Origin: DASRDE01 sp035938175
Lineage (GTDB): Bacteria > Vulcanimicrobiota > Vulcanimicrobiia > Vulcanimicrobiales > Vulcanimicrobiaceae
Direction of reading: 5' to 3'
Length of the DNA: 64,000 nucleotides
Assembly (NCBI GenBank): GCA_035938175.1
Contig: DASZHD010000036.1
Coordinates: forward strand, 1-64,000
The notes beneath the pieces are model-generated. The model saw nothing but the letters and a program-made list of their open reading frames with translations, did no database searches and was not told the DNA's origin. Below are positions 16,883-25,662 of the stretch, one piece after another (positions within the stretch are counted from its first letter, which is position 1; each line of letters opens with the position of its first letter). The translations under genes were made by a program, and so were the position numbers.

Positions 16883-17902
16883 TTACGGAGCCAGCACCAG
16901 AAGCGCGAACGTTCCCGGCACGGCGTGATAGCGCTCGCGGTACGAGGTCGCGTTCGGATTGACCTGGAGCTGCGCCGTGACGAGATACACTTCGCCGTTC
17001 GAGGGGTCGAGCGCCATGGTGCGGGCGCCCAATTCCGTCTTGACGTTTTCGAGCACGCTGAACCGCTTCAATGCGCTCGACGCAACGACCGTTAGCGTCG
17101 CATCGCGTCCGTTCGGCGCAAACGCCAGATTTTCGCCGGGATAGAATGCCGTAGCGTCCGTGCCTTTTCCGGTAGGCACCGTAGCGATCGTTTTACCGCC
17201 GTCGGCATCGATCATCGCCATTTGTCCGTCGCATGCGGCGAAGAGCACGCGGTTTTGACGATCCATCGAAAGACCCGACGGCGAACGGCACGGGTCCATC
17301 GGCCACGTGGTAACCACCGCCGCCTTTTGCGCGTCGATGACGGCCATCGCACTCTTGTCCTCGAGATTATCGTAAATTCGGCCCTTTCCGTCGGCTACTG
17401 CGAATTCGGGCCGCCCGCCGAGCGGGATGGTCGCAATGACGGCGTTCGTAGCCGCATCGATCGCCGTGGCGTCGTCACTGCCGCCGTTGAACGTGAACAC
17501 CCGTTTCGTCGCGGGATCGTAGACGATGCAATCCGGATTCTTTGCTCCGGTCTGAATCGTCGCAAGCTTCTGCAGCGTGTTCAAATCGAAAACCGTGACG
17601 GTTCCGTCGCGGCCGTTCGACGTGAAGCCCTTTCCAAGGTCGGGCGCCAACGCGATTCCGTGAACGCCGGGAGTATTCGCGATCGTCCCGGCGAGTTCGC
17701 CGTTCGACGCGTCGACGACCATCACGCGCGTGGAGCGTGAGATGAAGACGCGTTTGCGCTGCGGATCGAACGTGAGGTAATCCCAGCCGCCGTCACCGCC
17801 GAGCACGTAGCGCCGAATTAGGTGGTATGCGGGCGCCGCCGGGGGCGGCGGAGCGGCAGCCGTGGCAAACAGCGCCAGAGCGGCTAGGGCGAACAAGCGC
17901 AT
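16883..17902 (-). CDS. YncE-like secreted seven-bladed beta-propeller protein
   Basis: 339 residues with a signal peptide (LFALAALALFATAAAPPPP). The rest is repeats of a ~42-residue WD/YVTN-like blade, seen as RVFISRSTRVMVVDASNGEL, ...GTVTVFDLNTLQKLATIQTG, ...DDATAIDAATNAVIATIPLG, ...SAMAVIDAQKAAVVTTWP. Such YncE/YVTN proteins are periplasmic or surface proteins of uncertain ligand. An AGGAGG site lies about 7 bases before the ATG at 17902. It is divergent from the next gene with only ~34 bases between the starts, so both promoters must overlap. Confidence 0.82.
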   Translation of the reverse strand: MRLFALAALALFATAAAPPPPAAPAYHLIRRYVLGGDGGWDYLTFDPQRKRVFISRSTRVMVVDASNGELAGTIANTPGVHGIALAPDLGKGFTSNGRDGTVTVFDLNTLQKLATIQTGAKNPDCIVYDPATKRVFTFNGGSDDATAIDAATNAVIATIPLGGRPEFAVADGKGRIYDNLEDKSAMAVIDAQKAAVVTTWPMDPCRSPSGLSMDRQNRVLFAACDGQMAMIDADGGKTIATVPTGKGTDATAFYPGENLAFAPNGRDATLTVVASSALKRFSVLENVKTELGARTMALDPSNGEVYLVTAQLQVNPNATSYRERYHAVPGTFALLVLAP

Positions 17903-17936
17903 AATGTGCCCTCCTGGCGTATGGGTTGGCGGCACA

Positions 17937-18386
17937 GTGTTCGAACCATTCCGTGTGATCGACGATCCGGATTCACTGCTCCGCCTGAACCGCGCGCAGC
18001 TCGACGTCTTGTTTTCACGCTCGAACGCGGGACCGGTGCCCGCCGGAACCGCACGCGGCACCGCGCTGATTGCCTCCGGCACTCCGCTTGCCGAGCCGAT
18101 CGCGCGGCTCGTTCGGCTTTTTGCATGGCAAGGCAAGACATTCGACGCCGCAAGCCGGACGCTGATGAACCGCGTTACGCCGGCCGGACTGCCGGCGGTA
18201 CGCGCGAGGGTCTACGAGGACGCGAGTTGGCACGACGGCCGTCCATGTATCGTCTTGGATTACTCGACCACGTCGTCCGTCGCGCGATACATCCGCGACG
18301 AAATCCGGCAAATCGGGCCCAACCTCTACCTGGGCAAAGTCTTTTTCGCGGGATTTCCCGTGTTTGGTTTTGCGCTCGCGTTTTAG
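17937..18386 (+). CDS. Uncharacterised conserved-looking protein (149 aa)
   Basis: 149 residues, starting at GTG (17937); no Shine-Dalgarno sequence is visible and a longer frame to 17862 would run over the neighbour's start. The C-terminal part (VYEDASWHDGRPCIVLDYST, then VARYIRDEIRQIGPNLYLGK) has the look of a conserved family of unknown function that I have seen described only as hypothetical. The central LARLVRLFAWQGKTFDAAS region is amphipathic. It overlaps the ketosynthase stop tail to tail by 4 bases. Confidence 0.6.
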   Translation: MFEPFRVIDDPDSLLRLNRAQLDVLFSRSNAGPVPAGTARGTALIASGTPLAEPIARLVRLFAWQGKTFDAASRTLMNRVTPAGLPAVRARVYEDASWHDGRPCIVLDYSTTSSVARYIRDEIRQIGPNLYLGKVFFAGFPVFGFALAF

Positions 18387-19618
18387 CTCGAGACGCTTTG
18401 CAACACCAGCGCGGCGTTGATGCCGCCGAAGCCCGACGAATTCGATAGTACGGTTCGCGCGCGTACGTCTACGGTGCCGGTAGAACAGGCGATTTCGCAG
18501 CCATCATCCGCGCGAACGAAATTGGCGTTTCCGGGAATCCGGCCCTCGAGAATCGACAGCGCAGAAATCGCCGCCTCCCACGCTCCCGTTGCTCCAAGTG
18601 CGTGCGCGTGCTGTCCTTTTGTCGCGCAAACCGGAATGCGGTGCGCGCGCTCGCCGAATGCGTGCTCGTAGGCGCGCAGCTCCGCCCGATCCCCGGCGGG
18701 GGTGGAAGAACCGTGCGCGTTGATCGCTTCGATTTCGCCGGGCATAACGCTCGCATCATCGAGCGCGGCACGCATCGCGCCCGCAACCTGTTCTCCGCCC
18801 GCAAGCGGCGCCGCCATATGAAACGCATCGTTCGACGTTCCAAATCCGGAGATTTCCGCATAGATGCGCGCTCCGCGCCGTTCGGCATCTTCGTACCGCT
18901 CCAACACCAAAAAACCGGATCCTTCGGCCATCACGAAACCGTCGCGGTCGCGATCGAACGGCCTGCTGGCGCTCTGCGGATCGCCGTTTCGCGTCGACAT
19001 CGCGCGCGCTACGGTGAACGCGCCGAACGTCAGCGGCGCGAGCGGAGCTTCGACGCCGCCCGCGATTGCGGCAGTGACGGTTCCGTTTCGAATGGCATGC
19101 ACCGCTTCGCCGATCGCAATCGCTCCCGCAGCGCACGAATTGGCGTTGGCGATCGTCGGACCGTGCAAACCGAATTCGATCGCAATATTCGACGCCGCGG
19201 CGCCGCCGAAAGCCGAGATCGTCAGCAGCGGCCGAACCGCGCGCAAGCCCTCGCGGTGAAAGACGCCGATCTGCTCCTCGGCGAATGCCAAGCCCCCTAG
19301 CGCCGATCCGGTGTAAACCCCGACGTCGCTGCGGCCTCGCGGATCGAGCTCGGCATCTTCGAGCGCGAGCAGCGCACCGGCGACGGCTAACTGCGAGAAC
19401 CGGTCCGTCCACTGCAGCCGCCGGCGGTTCATGAACCGCGACGCGTCAAAATCATCGACTTGCGCTGCGATCTGCGAAGGAAAATCCGAAGCGTCGAAGC
19501 GCGTGATCGTATCGACGGCAATGCGGCCTTCTAAGAGCGAATCCCAGAAGGCCGTCTTTCCGATACCGAGCGGCGCGACAATGCCGATGCCGGTGATGAC
19601 GACGCGATTCTTAGCCAT
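18383..19618 (-). CDS. Beta-ketoacyl-ACP synthase (FabF / KAS II-like)
   Basis: 411 residues. A complete condensing enzyme: VVITGIGIVAPLG start, nucleophile Cys162 (NSCAAG), His302 (NAHGSSTPAGD), Lys334 and His339 (TKGQHAHALGATG). It extends an acyl-ACP by decarboxylative condensation with malonyl-ACP. Because it is last in an operon with a methyltransferase, flavoprotein and cyclase, a role in polyketide or special lipid synthesis is more likely than housekeeping fatty acid synthesis, but no ACP or chain-length factor is in the operon. It overlaps the cyclase gene by 8 bases. Confidence 0.9.
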   Translation of the reverse strand: MAKNRVVITGIGIVAPLGIGKTAFWDSLLEGRIAVDTITRFDASDFPSQIAAQVDDFDASRFMNRRRLQWTDRFSQLAVAGALLALEDAELDPRGRSDVGVYTGSALGGLAFAEEQIGVFHREGLRAVRPLLTISAFGGAAASNIAIEFGLHGPTIANANSCAAGAIAIGEAVHAIRNGTVTAAIAGGVEAPLAPLTFGAFTVARAMSTRNGDPQSASRPFDRDRDGFVMAEGSGFLVLERYEDAERRGARIYAEISGFGTSNDAFHMAAPLAGGEQVAGAMRAALDDASVMPGEIEAINAHGSSTPAGDRAELRAYEHAFGERAHRIPVCATKGQHAHALGATGAWEAAISALSILEGRIPGNANFVRADDGCEIACSTGTVDVRARTVLSNSSGFGGINAALVLQSVSS

Positions 19619-20060
19619 TCGCGCGGCCCTCGGCTACGCGTTTGATGCACGCAAGCGTACGGCCGGCGATGCCTTCGATGAAGAATTTCGTAACGACGTA
19701 GCGTTCGATCGGGCGACGCGCGAACGGAAACCGGAACACGACGTCGTGCACGATTGAAACCTGGGTTGTTCCGTTCTTCTCCTGGAATTGCCAAACGACG
19801 TCCATACCTGCCGTCCATCCGCGGATGTGTTTGAAGTAGATAGCGGGCTGCTCCGGATCGTTGCGCTGGATCGCGGTCCATCGAACGCGGAATATCCCGC
19901 GGGTTGCCGCCATTTCGATCGTGCGCTCCTCACCGCCGTCGGCAAGGACGCGAACGAACCGGTAATGCGGCAGAATCTGCGGCCAGCGTGCGGTATCGTG
20001 CGCGATGTCGTAGATCTGTTGCGCGGAGGCTGCGACAGTGATACTCGTAACCGATCTCAG
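19611..20060 (-). CDS. SRPBCC (polyketide cyclase/aromatase-like) protein
   Basis: 149 residues. START-like fold: SITVAASAQQIYDIAHDTAR, WPQILPHYRFVRVL, and a long C-terminal helix (ERYVVTKFFIEGIAGRTLA). Proteins of this type act as aromatases or cyclases on poly-beta-ketone chains, or bind lipids. The only usable start in the frame near the upstream gene is CTG at 20060, overlapping the upstream TGA stop (CTGA); no ATG, GTG or TTG sits in the right place. The longer frame to 20525 lies antisense-like over the oxidoreductase gene and is not used. Confidence 0.75.
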   Translation of the reverse strand: MRSVTSITVAASAQQIYDIAHDTARWPQILPHYRFVRVLADGGEERTIEMAATRGIFRVRWTAIQRNDPEQPAIYFKHIRGWTAGMDVVWQFQEKNGTTQVSIVHDVVFRFPFARRPIERYVVTKFFIEGIAGRTLACIKRVAEGRANG

Positions 20061-21226
20061 CGCAGTGCCCTCACAAGGCCGGCCGCAAGCTCCGCGGGCT
20101 GTAACGTCGACGCGCCGCAAAACGCGTCGATCAATGCGCCGTAATCCCCGGGCCGGCGGCGGATCGCGCTCGCAGCGCGCCGCGAAAGAAACCGGTTCGT
20201 AAGAATACTGCGCACGAGCCACGCGAGCCGCGTCCGTTCGGCAAATACGGATCGCAACTCTTGCGAATACCGTTCGAATGATTGTTGAGCGGTCACGGGG
20301 CTGTCGAACGCTCGAGAAAGTGCGGCGGCGAGCAATTTTGCACCGACGAGCGCGAGATAGACGCCCTGACCCGTGAAGGGATCGACAAATCCGGCCGCGT
20401 CGCCGACGAGAACGATGTTGCCTCGCGTAACGTGCCGCGTCGTATGCGCGAGCGGACCGACCGAGCGCCGTGGTCCTTCGAGCTGCGAATCGGAAAAGGC
20501 GCGGCGTCCTTCGCTGACCGACCACGAGAATCGCTCCAACTCTTCTCCCAGGTTGCGCCCCGAGCTGCGCAGACGTTCGCGCCCGAGTACGAACACGGTG
20601 TTCGCACGGACGTTTCCGAGCGGGTTAATCGCAACATATCCGTCTCCCCCCGCGTACATCTCGATCCATCGTGTGAATCGCATTCCGCCGTAATGCCCTC
20701 CCACTGCAAATCGCGCGGATGGGCGCGTGATGGTTAGGCGCATTAGGCGCGCCACCGTCGAGTGCATGCCGTCGGCCCCGATAACGTACCGCGCGCGAAT
20801 GCACCGGGGATCGTGCCGGCCGTGCACGGCAACATCAACGGACGTTCCGCGGTCCTCGATCGATCGCACGGTGCCGAGGATGGGTGTTGCACCTGCATTC
20901 AGCGCACGCTGCCGGAGCCGATCGTCCAGCACGACGCGGGGCAGCGACCAGGACTCGGATCCGAAGGCGAAATCTGCGCGCTCGCCGTGTGCGTGCAAGC
21001 GCATTCCGTCGAGCGGCAGCGCAAGCGGTGCAAGTTCGCCGCCGGCGCCGATCTCGCGCAGTTCGCGTACCGCGCCCGCATTCAAATATTCGCCGCAAAG
21101 TTTCGGACGCGGAAACGTTTTTGCGTCGATCAGCGCAACCGCATACCCGAGCCGCGCCAAATGCAGCGCGCACGACGCACCCGCAGGCCCGGCACCGGCT
21201 ACCGCGACGTCAAAGTCGCGCTGCAT
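20057..21226 (-). CDS. FAD-dependent oxidoreductase, geranylgeranyl reductase family
   Basis: 389 residues. FAD motif VAVAGAGPAGASCALHLARLG, CGEYLNAGAV, and GDAAGFVDPFTGQGVYLALVGA near 280 match the geranylgeranyl reductase / PHBH-like flavoproteins, which saturate prenyl or polyene chains or hydroxylate aromatics. In this operon it could reduce double bonds of a lipid or polyketide. It overlaps the methyltransferase end by 17 bases and the cyclase start by 4. Confidence 0.85.
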   Translation of the reverse strand: MQRDFDVAVAGAGPAGASCALHLARLGYAVALIDAKTFPRPKLCGEYLNAGAVRELREIGAGGELAPLALPLDGMRLHAHGERADFAFGSESWSLPRVVLDDRLRQRALNAGATPILGTVRSIEDRGTSVDVAVHGRHDPRCIRARYVIGADGMHSTVARLMRLTITRPSARFAVGGHYGGMRFTRWIEMYAGGDGYVAINPLGNVRANTVFVLGRERLRSSGRNLGEELERFSWSVSEGRRAFSDSQLEGPRRSVGPLAHTTRHVTRGNIVLVGDAAGFVDPFTGQGVYLALVGAKLLAAALSRAFDSPVTAQQSFERYSQELRSVFAERTRLAWLVRSILTNRFLSRRAASAIRRRPGDYGALIDAFCGASTLQPAELAAGLVRALR

Positions 21227-21938
21227 CGTACATCACCAGTCGAATAAGTTGAAACCGCTCGACTACCGGCTTCGTCCAGCCTGCACTCCGCGCAAGGTGC
21301 AGCGCTTCCCTCGGCGTATAGGCGCGCCGCGCGGAAAGCGGTCCGTCATGCCGCGTCAGACGGTTGGTGCTGAATACGCGGCTGAACGCGAATACGGCGA
21401 GCCATGAAAAGACCGATCGCCGCAAATCCGTCACGACGGGCGCAATTCGCGAGACACGGCGCATTTCACGCAAGAGTGCTACTGCCGGCTCCGGATCGAA
21501 ATGGTGCAGCGCCAGATTGCACATGGCGACGTCGAACGTTTCATCCGAAAATGGAATCGATAGCGCATTGCCTTCGACGTACGATAAACCCGGATCGCCG
21601 TTCGATTGCTCACGCGCGACGGCAATCAAGTGCGCGTTGTTGTCCAGGCACGTAAAGGTGACGTCACGGCCGCGGCGGCGGTATTCCGCCCGAAGTGTTC
21701 GGGCGATGTCGCCGGTGCCCGCGCCGACGTCGAGTACCGAGCACGGCTTGGTTTTGCTCAGCGCGTGGCGCGCTGCCGACGTTCCGCCGAAACGGCGATT
21801 GGACAAGGCAATATCCGAAAAGCTCTGGGTCAGTTCGGCGTGCGATTCCACCGGGCCGTCGATCAGCTCGAGCGATCGGGCGCGTGGTCCCAAGGTCCAA
21901 ATTGCATGAAACACGTCTTCAAAACGCCTTTTGCCCAT
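21210..21938 (-). CDS. Class I SAM-dependent methyltransferase (UbiE-like)
   Basis: 242 residues. Rossmann methyltransferase: VLDVGAGTGDIARTL (AdoMet motif I), CLDNNAHLIAVAREQ, FDVAMCNLALHHFDP and LLREMRRVSR. First gene of the operon with a flavoprotein, cyclase and ketosynthase, so it probably C- or O-methylates the same product. GGAG lies only 3-4 bases before the ATG, so the exact start is uncertain. It ends the chromosomal side; the element's left border lies 43 bases upstream of its start. Confidence 0.87.
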   Translation of the reverse strand: MGKRRFEDVFHAIWTLGPRARSLELIDGPVESHAELTQSFSDIALSNRRFGGTSAARHALSKTKPCSVLDVGAGTGDIARTLRAEYRRRGRDVTFTCLDNNAHLIAVAREQSNGDPGLSYVEGNALSIPFSDETFDVAMCNLALHHFDPEPAVALLREMRRVSRIAPVVTDLRRSVFSWLAVFAFSRVFSTNRLTRHDGPLSARRAYTPREALHLARSAGWTKPVVERFQLIRLVMYDAARL

Positions 21939-21980
21939 TGTCTCCGAGAACCTGAGAAAAGCGTGAAGGCGTTTCGCTGG

Positions 21981-22022
21981 AGCCGACGGCCGGACTCGAA
22001 CCGGCGACCTATTGTTTACGAA
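21981..22022 (-). repeat. attL: 42-bp repeat, orphan 3' half of tRNA-Thr
   Basis: Perfect 42-bp copy of 39739-39780. It contains the tRNA T-arm, acceptor 3' strand and part of the anticodon arm but lacks the 5' half, so it is a displaced tRNA remnant that marks the left end of the element. Sequence identity stops at 22022/22023. Confidence 0.93.
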
Positions 22023-22114
22023 TTATATTATGAGCGCCAGGATTGAACGAAAATACGCGGCTATTGGCCTCTTTTTTCTCTAATCTCTAGCATTTCTCAC
22101 TCATTGGCGGTACA

Positions 22115-22477
22115 ATGGCAGCACAAGATACAGCGGCCCCGACGATGGTTGAGATCGCCGAGGCCATGCCACCAGAAAGGATCGTTCTGATGACGCCCTC
22201 AGTATCGCACACCGCCAAGGCCGTTGCTAGCGGCGATAATCGCGCCCTTCGGCCGGCAAATGACTACCGTTCCACGACCGCCCTGTTGCGGGACGCGCAT
22301 GCGGCGTCCGCTGGCAACATCCGTTTTGCGATTCAGTACCTGCGCTACGCGGCGACCGCTCACAGCAACGCACATGGCGCCATCCGCGTCCTGACGGAAA
22401 AGGTTCGCCGGTGTCCCCTCGCCGCGACGTTCGTCGTCGAGCGTAACGGCTTCGTGCGCGTCGAGGAGGCCGCCTGA
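22115..22477 (+). CDS. Hypothetical protein of the element (120 aa)
   Basis: 120 residues, no recognised domain. The C-terminal half (NIRFAIQYLRYAATAHSNAH, then RCPLAATFVVERNGFVRVEE) looks folded, while the first ~50 residues are low complexity. It is the first of three overlapping genes ending in a recombinase, so it may be an accessory factor or small DNA-binding protein for that recombinase. Start choice between 22115 and 22145 is uncertain. Confidence 0.5.
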   Translation: MAAQDTAAPTMVEIAEAMPPERIVLMTPSVSHTAKAVASGDNRALRPANDYRSTTALLRDAHAASAGNIRFAIQYLRYAATAHSNAHGAIRVLTEKVRRCPLAATFVVERNGFVRVEEAA

Positions 22478-22635
22478 TGTCGCGCCATGACAAAATCGCT
22501 CCTTACGTCGCTGCTATCGCTGACGGCCTCGAACAGGCGCGCCGGGGATTGGAAGACCTTCGGGCCTTCGAAGCCGAGCTCGAAGAACGCATCCGTCAGC
22601 GCGAAGTCGAGGCTGCTCGCGGGAGCGAGATGTGA
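22477..22635 (+). CDS. Small coiled-coil-like protein (52 aa)
   Basis: 52 residues, below most ORF cut-offs. GAGGAGG (22462-22468) is an excellent ribosome binding site, and the ATG overlaps the previous stop (TGATG); its own stop overlaps the recombinase GTG (GTGA). Residues 18-50 are helical and charged (QARRGLEDLRAFEAELEERI), suggesting a short coiled coil. Position between two overlapped genes makes it likely real. Confidence 0.65.
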   Translation: MSRHDKIAPYVAAIADGLEQARRGLEDLRAFEAELEERIRQREVEAARGSEM

Positions 22636-23600
22636 GCGCGCTGCCGACACCGATAACGACAGTTCTCGGCGGAGCAATTGCGCCGGCTGTCCTCGATCGC
22701 GCGCGCGAGTTTTCGGACGCGGCGAAAGCACCGGCAACACGTCGGGCCTACCGAAGCGACATGCGCGACTTCCAGGCATTCTGCGCGCGGCACGCGGCAA
22801 AGTGTTTGCCGGCGGATCCACAGACCGTCGCGCTGTACGCTACGCACCTTACCGATCGCGCAAAGCTCGCGACGATCCGGCGTCGGATGGCCGCGATTTC
22901 GCAAGCGCACTTAGAACACGGCCTAGAATCGCCCACAAGGCACCCAATGGTTCGTCGGATACTCCAAGGCATCGCGCGCACGATCGGGGCCGCTCAGGTC
23001 AAGAAAGACGCACTAACGCTCGATGCGTTGCGCCGCGCATTGCTTTCGGTATGGGGCGAGTCCTTAAAAGCCAAGCGCGACCGCGCAATTCTCCTCCTAG
23101 GATTTGCGGGCGCGCTGCGCCGCAGCGAGATCGCCGCGCTCGACGCCGCCGACTTGGCGTTCACGAAGCGCGGCCTGCTTGTGAACATCCGACGCTCGAA
23201 GACGGACCAAACCGGCGAGGGACAGGAAATTGCGATTCCGCTTGTCGCGGATCATTCGGTGTGTGCGGTTACCGCAATGCGCGAATGGCTCAAAGCCGCC
23301 GAGATCAAGGAGGGACCGGTCTTTCGTTCGTTTTCGCTGCGGCGTGAGCTAACGACGAGTCGCATCGACGGCCAAGACATCGCCAATCTCGTGAAGCGGG
23401 TCGCGAGCGACGCGCGCCTCGATGGTGACTTTTCTGCGCATTCCCTTCGCGCGGGATTTGTGACGTCCGCAGCGGAGGCCGGAGTAACCCTCGAAAACAT
23501 CAGCAGAACGACGCGCCACAAATCCCTCGCTGTGCTCGCCGGCTACATTCGCCACGTCGATCTCTTCGAAGATTCCGCGCTGTCTGCAATCGTTCGATAA
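22632..23600 (+). CDS. Tyrosine-type site-specific recombinase (left end)
   Basis: 322 residues. An N-terminal SAM-like DNA-binding domain (PATRRAYRSDMRDFQAFCAR) and a catalytic domain with R in GALRRSEIAAL, K in RRSKTDQTGEG, HSLR in AHSLRAGFVT, and RHKSLAVLAGYIR with the nucleophile Tyr. It is unlike the 413-aa integrase at the right end, so it is not a duplicate. GTG start overlaps the previous stop; GGGAG lies just upstream. It may catalyse a second reaction such as excision, dimer resolution or inversion, or be a remnant of an older insertion. Confidence 0.88.
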   Translation: MSALPTPITTVLGGAIAPAVLDRAREFSDAAKAPATRRAYRSDMRDFQAFCARHAAKCLPADPQTVALYATHLTDRAKLATIRRRMAAISQAHLEHGLESPTRHPMVRRILQGIARTIGAAQVKKDALTLDALRRALLSVWGESLKAKRDRAILLLGFAGALRRSEIAALDAADLAFTKRGLLVNIRRSKTDQTGEGQEIAIPLVADHSVCAVTAMREWLKAAEIKEGPVFRSFSLRRELTTSRIDGQDIANLVKRVASDARLDGDFSAHSLRAGFVTSAAEAGVTLENISRTTRHKSLAVLAGYIRHVDLFEDSALSAIVR

Positions 23601-24057
23601 AACTTGCCTCGACGGTTGGTAATTATCGTCGGCGCCCTTGCGGCTGGCTACGCCGCTCCTGATCTTAACCCCCGGCGTCGTGTGCGGCGACTGTAGTCAC
23701 CGTCGACGGCAAGCGGGCCGCGGGAAAGTTAGGTACGTGATTACTGCGTTCGCGATCGCGGCACCGGAGTTTAATTCCCGTGAACCGGATCATCACCGGT
23801 GCCTGAAGGGCTACTGCTGCTTGCGCGGCTGGAACGAAAACTGCGCTGTCCTCAGCGCTCTTGGCGACGTTGACAAGCCGTCACACCAGCGCCGCATAAC
23901 CTGAATGCGTAATGCGTCAAACGGCATACGCAGCTCGACGGTAATGGCCGTCGTCTTTGCCTATCCCGGATAACGGGTTGCGAAAGGACACCTCCGTAGC
24001 GCTTCGAAATCCCTCATCAGGATAGGGTCGCCCGTTGAGGGTAGAGGGGACTCCATT
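23601..24057. other. Gene-free stretch with possible structured leader of the lipoprotein gene
   Basis: 457 bases without a convincing gene; the 88-aa frame at 23638-23904 has no family signal and no ribosome site. The last ~90 bases, before the lipoprotein gene, contain short inverted pairs (CCCT...AGGG around 24012-24028 and CCC...GGG around 24030-24042) that could form small hairpins. Nothing recognised. Confidence 0.35.
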
Positions 24058-25083
24058 ATGCGGCTGCATCGCGCAATTGCCGTTATTTTCGCGGTATATT
24101 TTGTAGCTTTTGCTTATGGCTGTGGCGGCACGAGATTTGGCCCCGCCGGGGCAAAACCTCAGACCGTTAGTCCGCGCGGTTCATATTTTCAAAATCTTCG
24201 CGCCCAGATCGCATCGCCGTTGCCTTTCGATAAATTGACCGTACTCACGACCTCAGGGGCGTTTACCTATGTTAACGGCGAGGTCCAGCGCAGAATTTTC
24301 GGTGGTCATCAGGGCCTTGCAATTCATGTCCCTAATGGAGAGATCATCTGGGACTCATCAGTCGTGCGCGACATCCAAGCACTTGATAATTCAGGCCGTG
24401 GGCACCACCTTGATTTGTTGAATGTGCCGATGCAGCGCTTGAATCGGGGCGACGGTCCGATCGAACATATTGCGTGCCTGCCGGGTCAATGCGGTGGTGG
24501 CGGCAACGGCGGAGCATGTGATCCCTTCGAAGACCAATTTGACGGGTGTTCCACAACGCAATACTATCAACCATCAAACGATGCCGGATGCTGGGATGGT
24601 CAGCCGTGCGGTTTTACAGACCCAGGCCAATCCACAGGTGTCGGAGAGGTTCTGTTCCCGGACCACTGGGGCTGCTGGCTCAATTTTGGCACGAGTCCGT
24701 ATTATTTTGACTGCTGGCAGAATTTCATGACGCAATACAACTGGTTTCAGCTGCCAAAGAACCTCTTTAGGTACGGTTCGTATAATAGCCAAAGCGGCGA
24801 GCTTATTTTCTCAATTTCTTGTAATGCTCCGGGGCAAAGCGGGTGGATGATCACGGAATACTTAGACAGTGGAATCGGTCCAATCGGTTATCACACGTTC
24901 GGTATCGCTACGTTTGGGAACTATCCCAACAGTTGGGACAACCCGGGCGCTCTAAGCGAGCTTTTTGCGGCGACGCTGCCCAAGCCTTCGGGACAAAAAA
25001 TTTCATTTTCGAGTAATTGGTACCAAAACGGTCTACATCTCTTCGCGTTTGCACAATGCAACTACACTGCCCTGCCGACGTAG
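24058..25083 (+). CDS. Secreted or lipoprotein-like, cysteine-rich protein
   Basis: 341 residues. N-terminal hydrophobic segment (AVIFAVYFVAFAYGCGG) ending at a cysteine that could be a lipobox, although the -3 residue is not the usual Leu. The middle is rich in Gly, Cys, Asn, Trp and Tyr (QCGGGGNGGACDPFEDQFDG; GCWDGQPCGFTDPG), suggesting disulphides in an extracellular fold. A GGGGA site lies 7 bases before the ATG. Base composition is clearly lower in GC than the neighbours, a sign of recent transfer. No family was recognised. Confidence 0.65.
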   Translation: MRLHRAIAVIFAVYFVAFAYGCGGTRFGPAGAKPQTVSPRGSYFQNLRAQIASPLPFDKLTVLTTSGAFTYVNGEVQRRIFGGHQGLAIHVPNGEIIWDSSVVRDIQALDNSGRGHHLDLLNVPMQRLNRGDGPIEHIACLPGQCGGGGNGGACDPFEDQFDGCSTTQYYQPSNDAGCWDGQPCGFTDPGQSTGVGEVLFPDHWGCWLNFGTSPYYFDCWQNFMTQYNWFQLPKNLFRYGSYNSQSGELIFSISCNAPGQSGWMITEYLDSGIGPIGYHTFGIATFGNYPNSWDNPGALSELFAATLPKPSGQKISFSSNWYQNGLHLFAFAQCNYTALPT

Positions 25084-25207
25084 TAGGCTTAAGTGCTTCA
25101 CAAAGCGCGTGAGTGGCTAAGCGCTCCCAGTGTTCGCGGCGCTGGCAACGTCGATGTTTTGTAAGATCTTCAGCCCTTTATGGCGACGGCACATTGATCC
25201 TGAGTGT

Positions 25208-25457
25208 GATGACGTATTCCGAACATGAATTAATCTCCATCCTTGGCCCTCCGGCAATTTCCACTCCCTTGCTCCCAGTAAATGTCACTCCCCGCCAGTA
25301 CATGGCTTGGGATTGCCTGGGGCACGGAAGCGCCCAATCTGATGGTTGCGCTGCCGTTTCTGGACCACCCGAACGATGGTTAGTCCTGCGCGTTTGTAGT
25401 AGACATGAAGGCAAGATCCAATCGTCCGCGCGCGACGCGAATCACCCGGGTAAATAG
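25208..25457 (+). CDS. Possible small gene or fragment (83 aa)
   Basis: 83-residue frame (TYSEHELISILGPPAISTPLLP, then WDCLGHG and WLVLRVC). The pattern of a helix ending in LGPPA followed by a WDC strand is reminiscent of BamE-like small domains, but it is short and there is no clear ribosome site. Could be a degenerate cargo gene; a weak call. Confidence 0.25.
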
Positions 25458-25662
25458 CGACAAGTCAACGCAATCCGGCTCCTCGAATCCGTCCGATTCC
25501 GAGTAAGCGATGCGCAGAACCCAAGAATATCCGCTACATTTTTGCAGCGTCCGATCTCGTATAATTCTCTTGAGCTGAGGCGTGTCCGTGCTAGCAGCAA
25601 GGATTTAATGCAGGAAATATAGGCGCGTAACAATCGTCTGCGGCCTGAAGTGGGGGGCGAAG

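Noticed and set aside
19611..20525. 304-aa version of the SRPBCC gene
   Set aside because: Extra part overlaps the flavoprotein gene in another frame and has no domain signal.
21606..22046. 146-aa frame ending RRPDSNRRPIVY
   Set aside because: It runs over the attL tRNA fragment; RRPDSNRRP-type peptides are a known artefact of translated tRNA sequence.
23638..23904. 88-aa frame in the gene-free stretch
   Set aside because: No ribosome site, no family resemblance, and no protein-like pattern.
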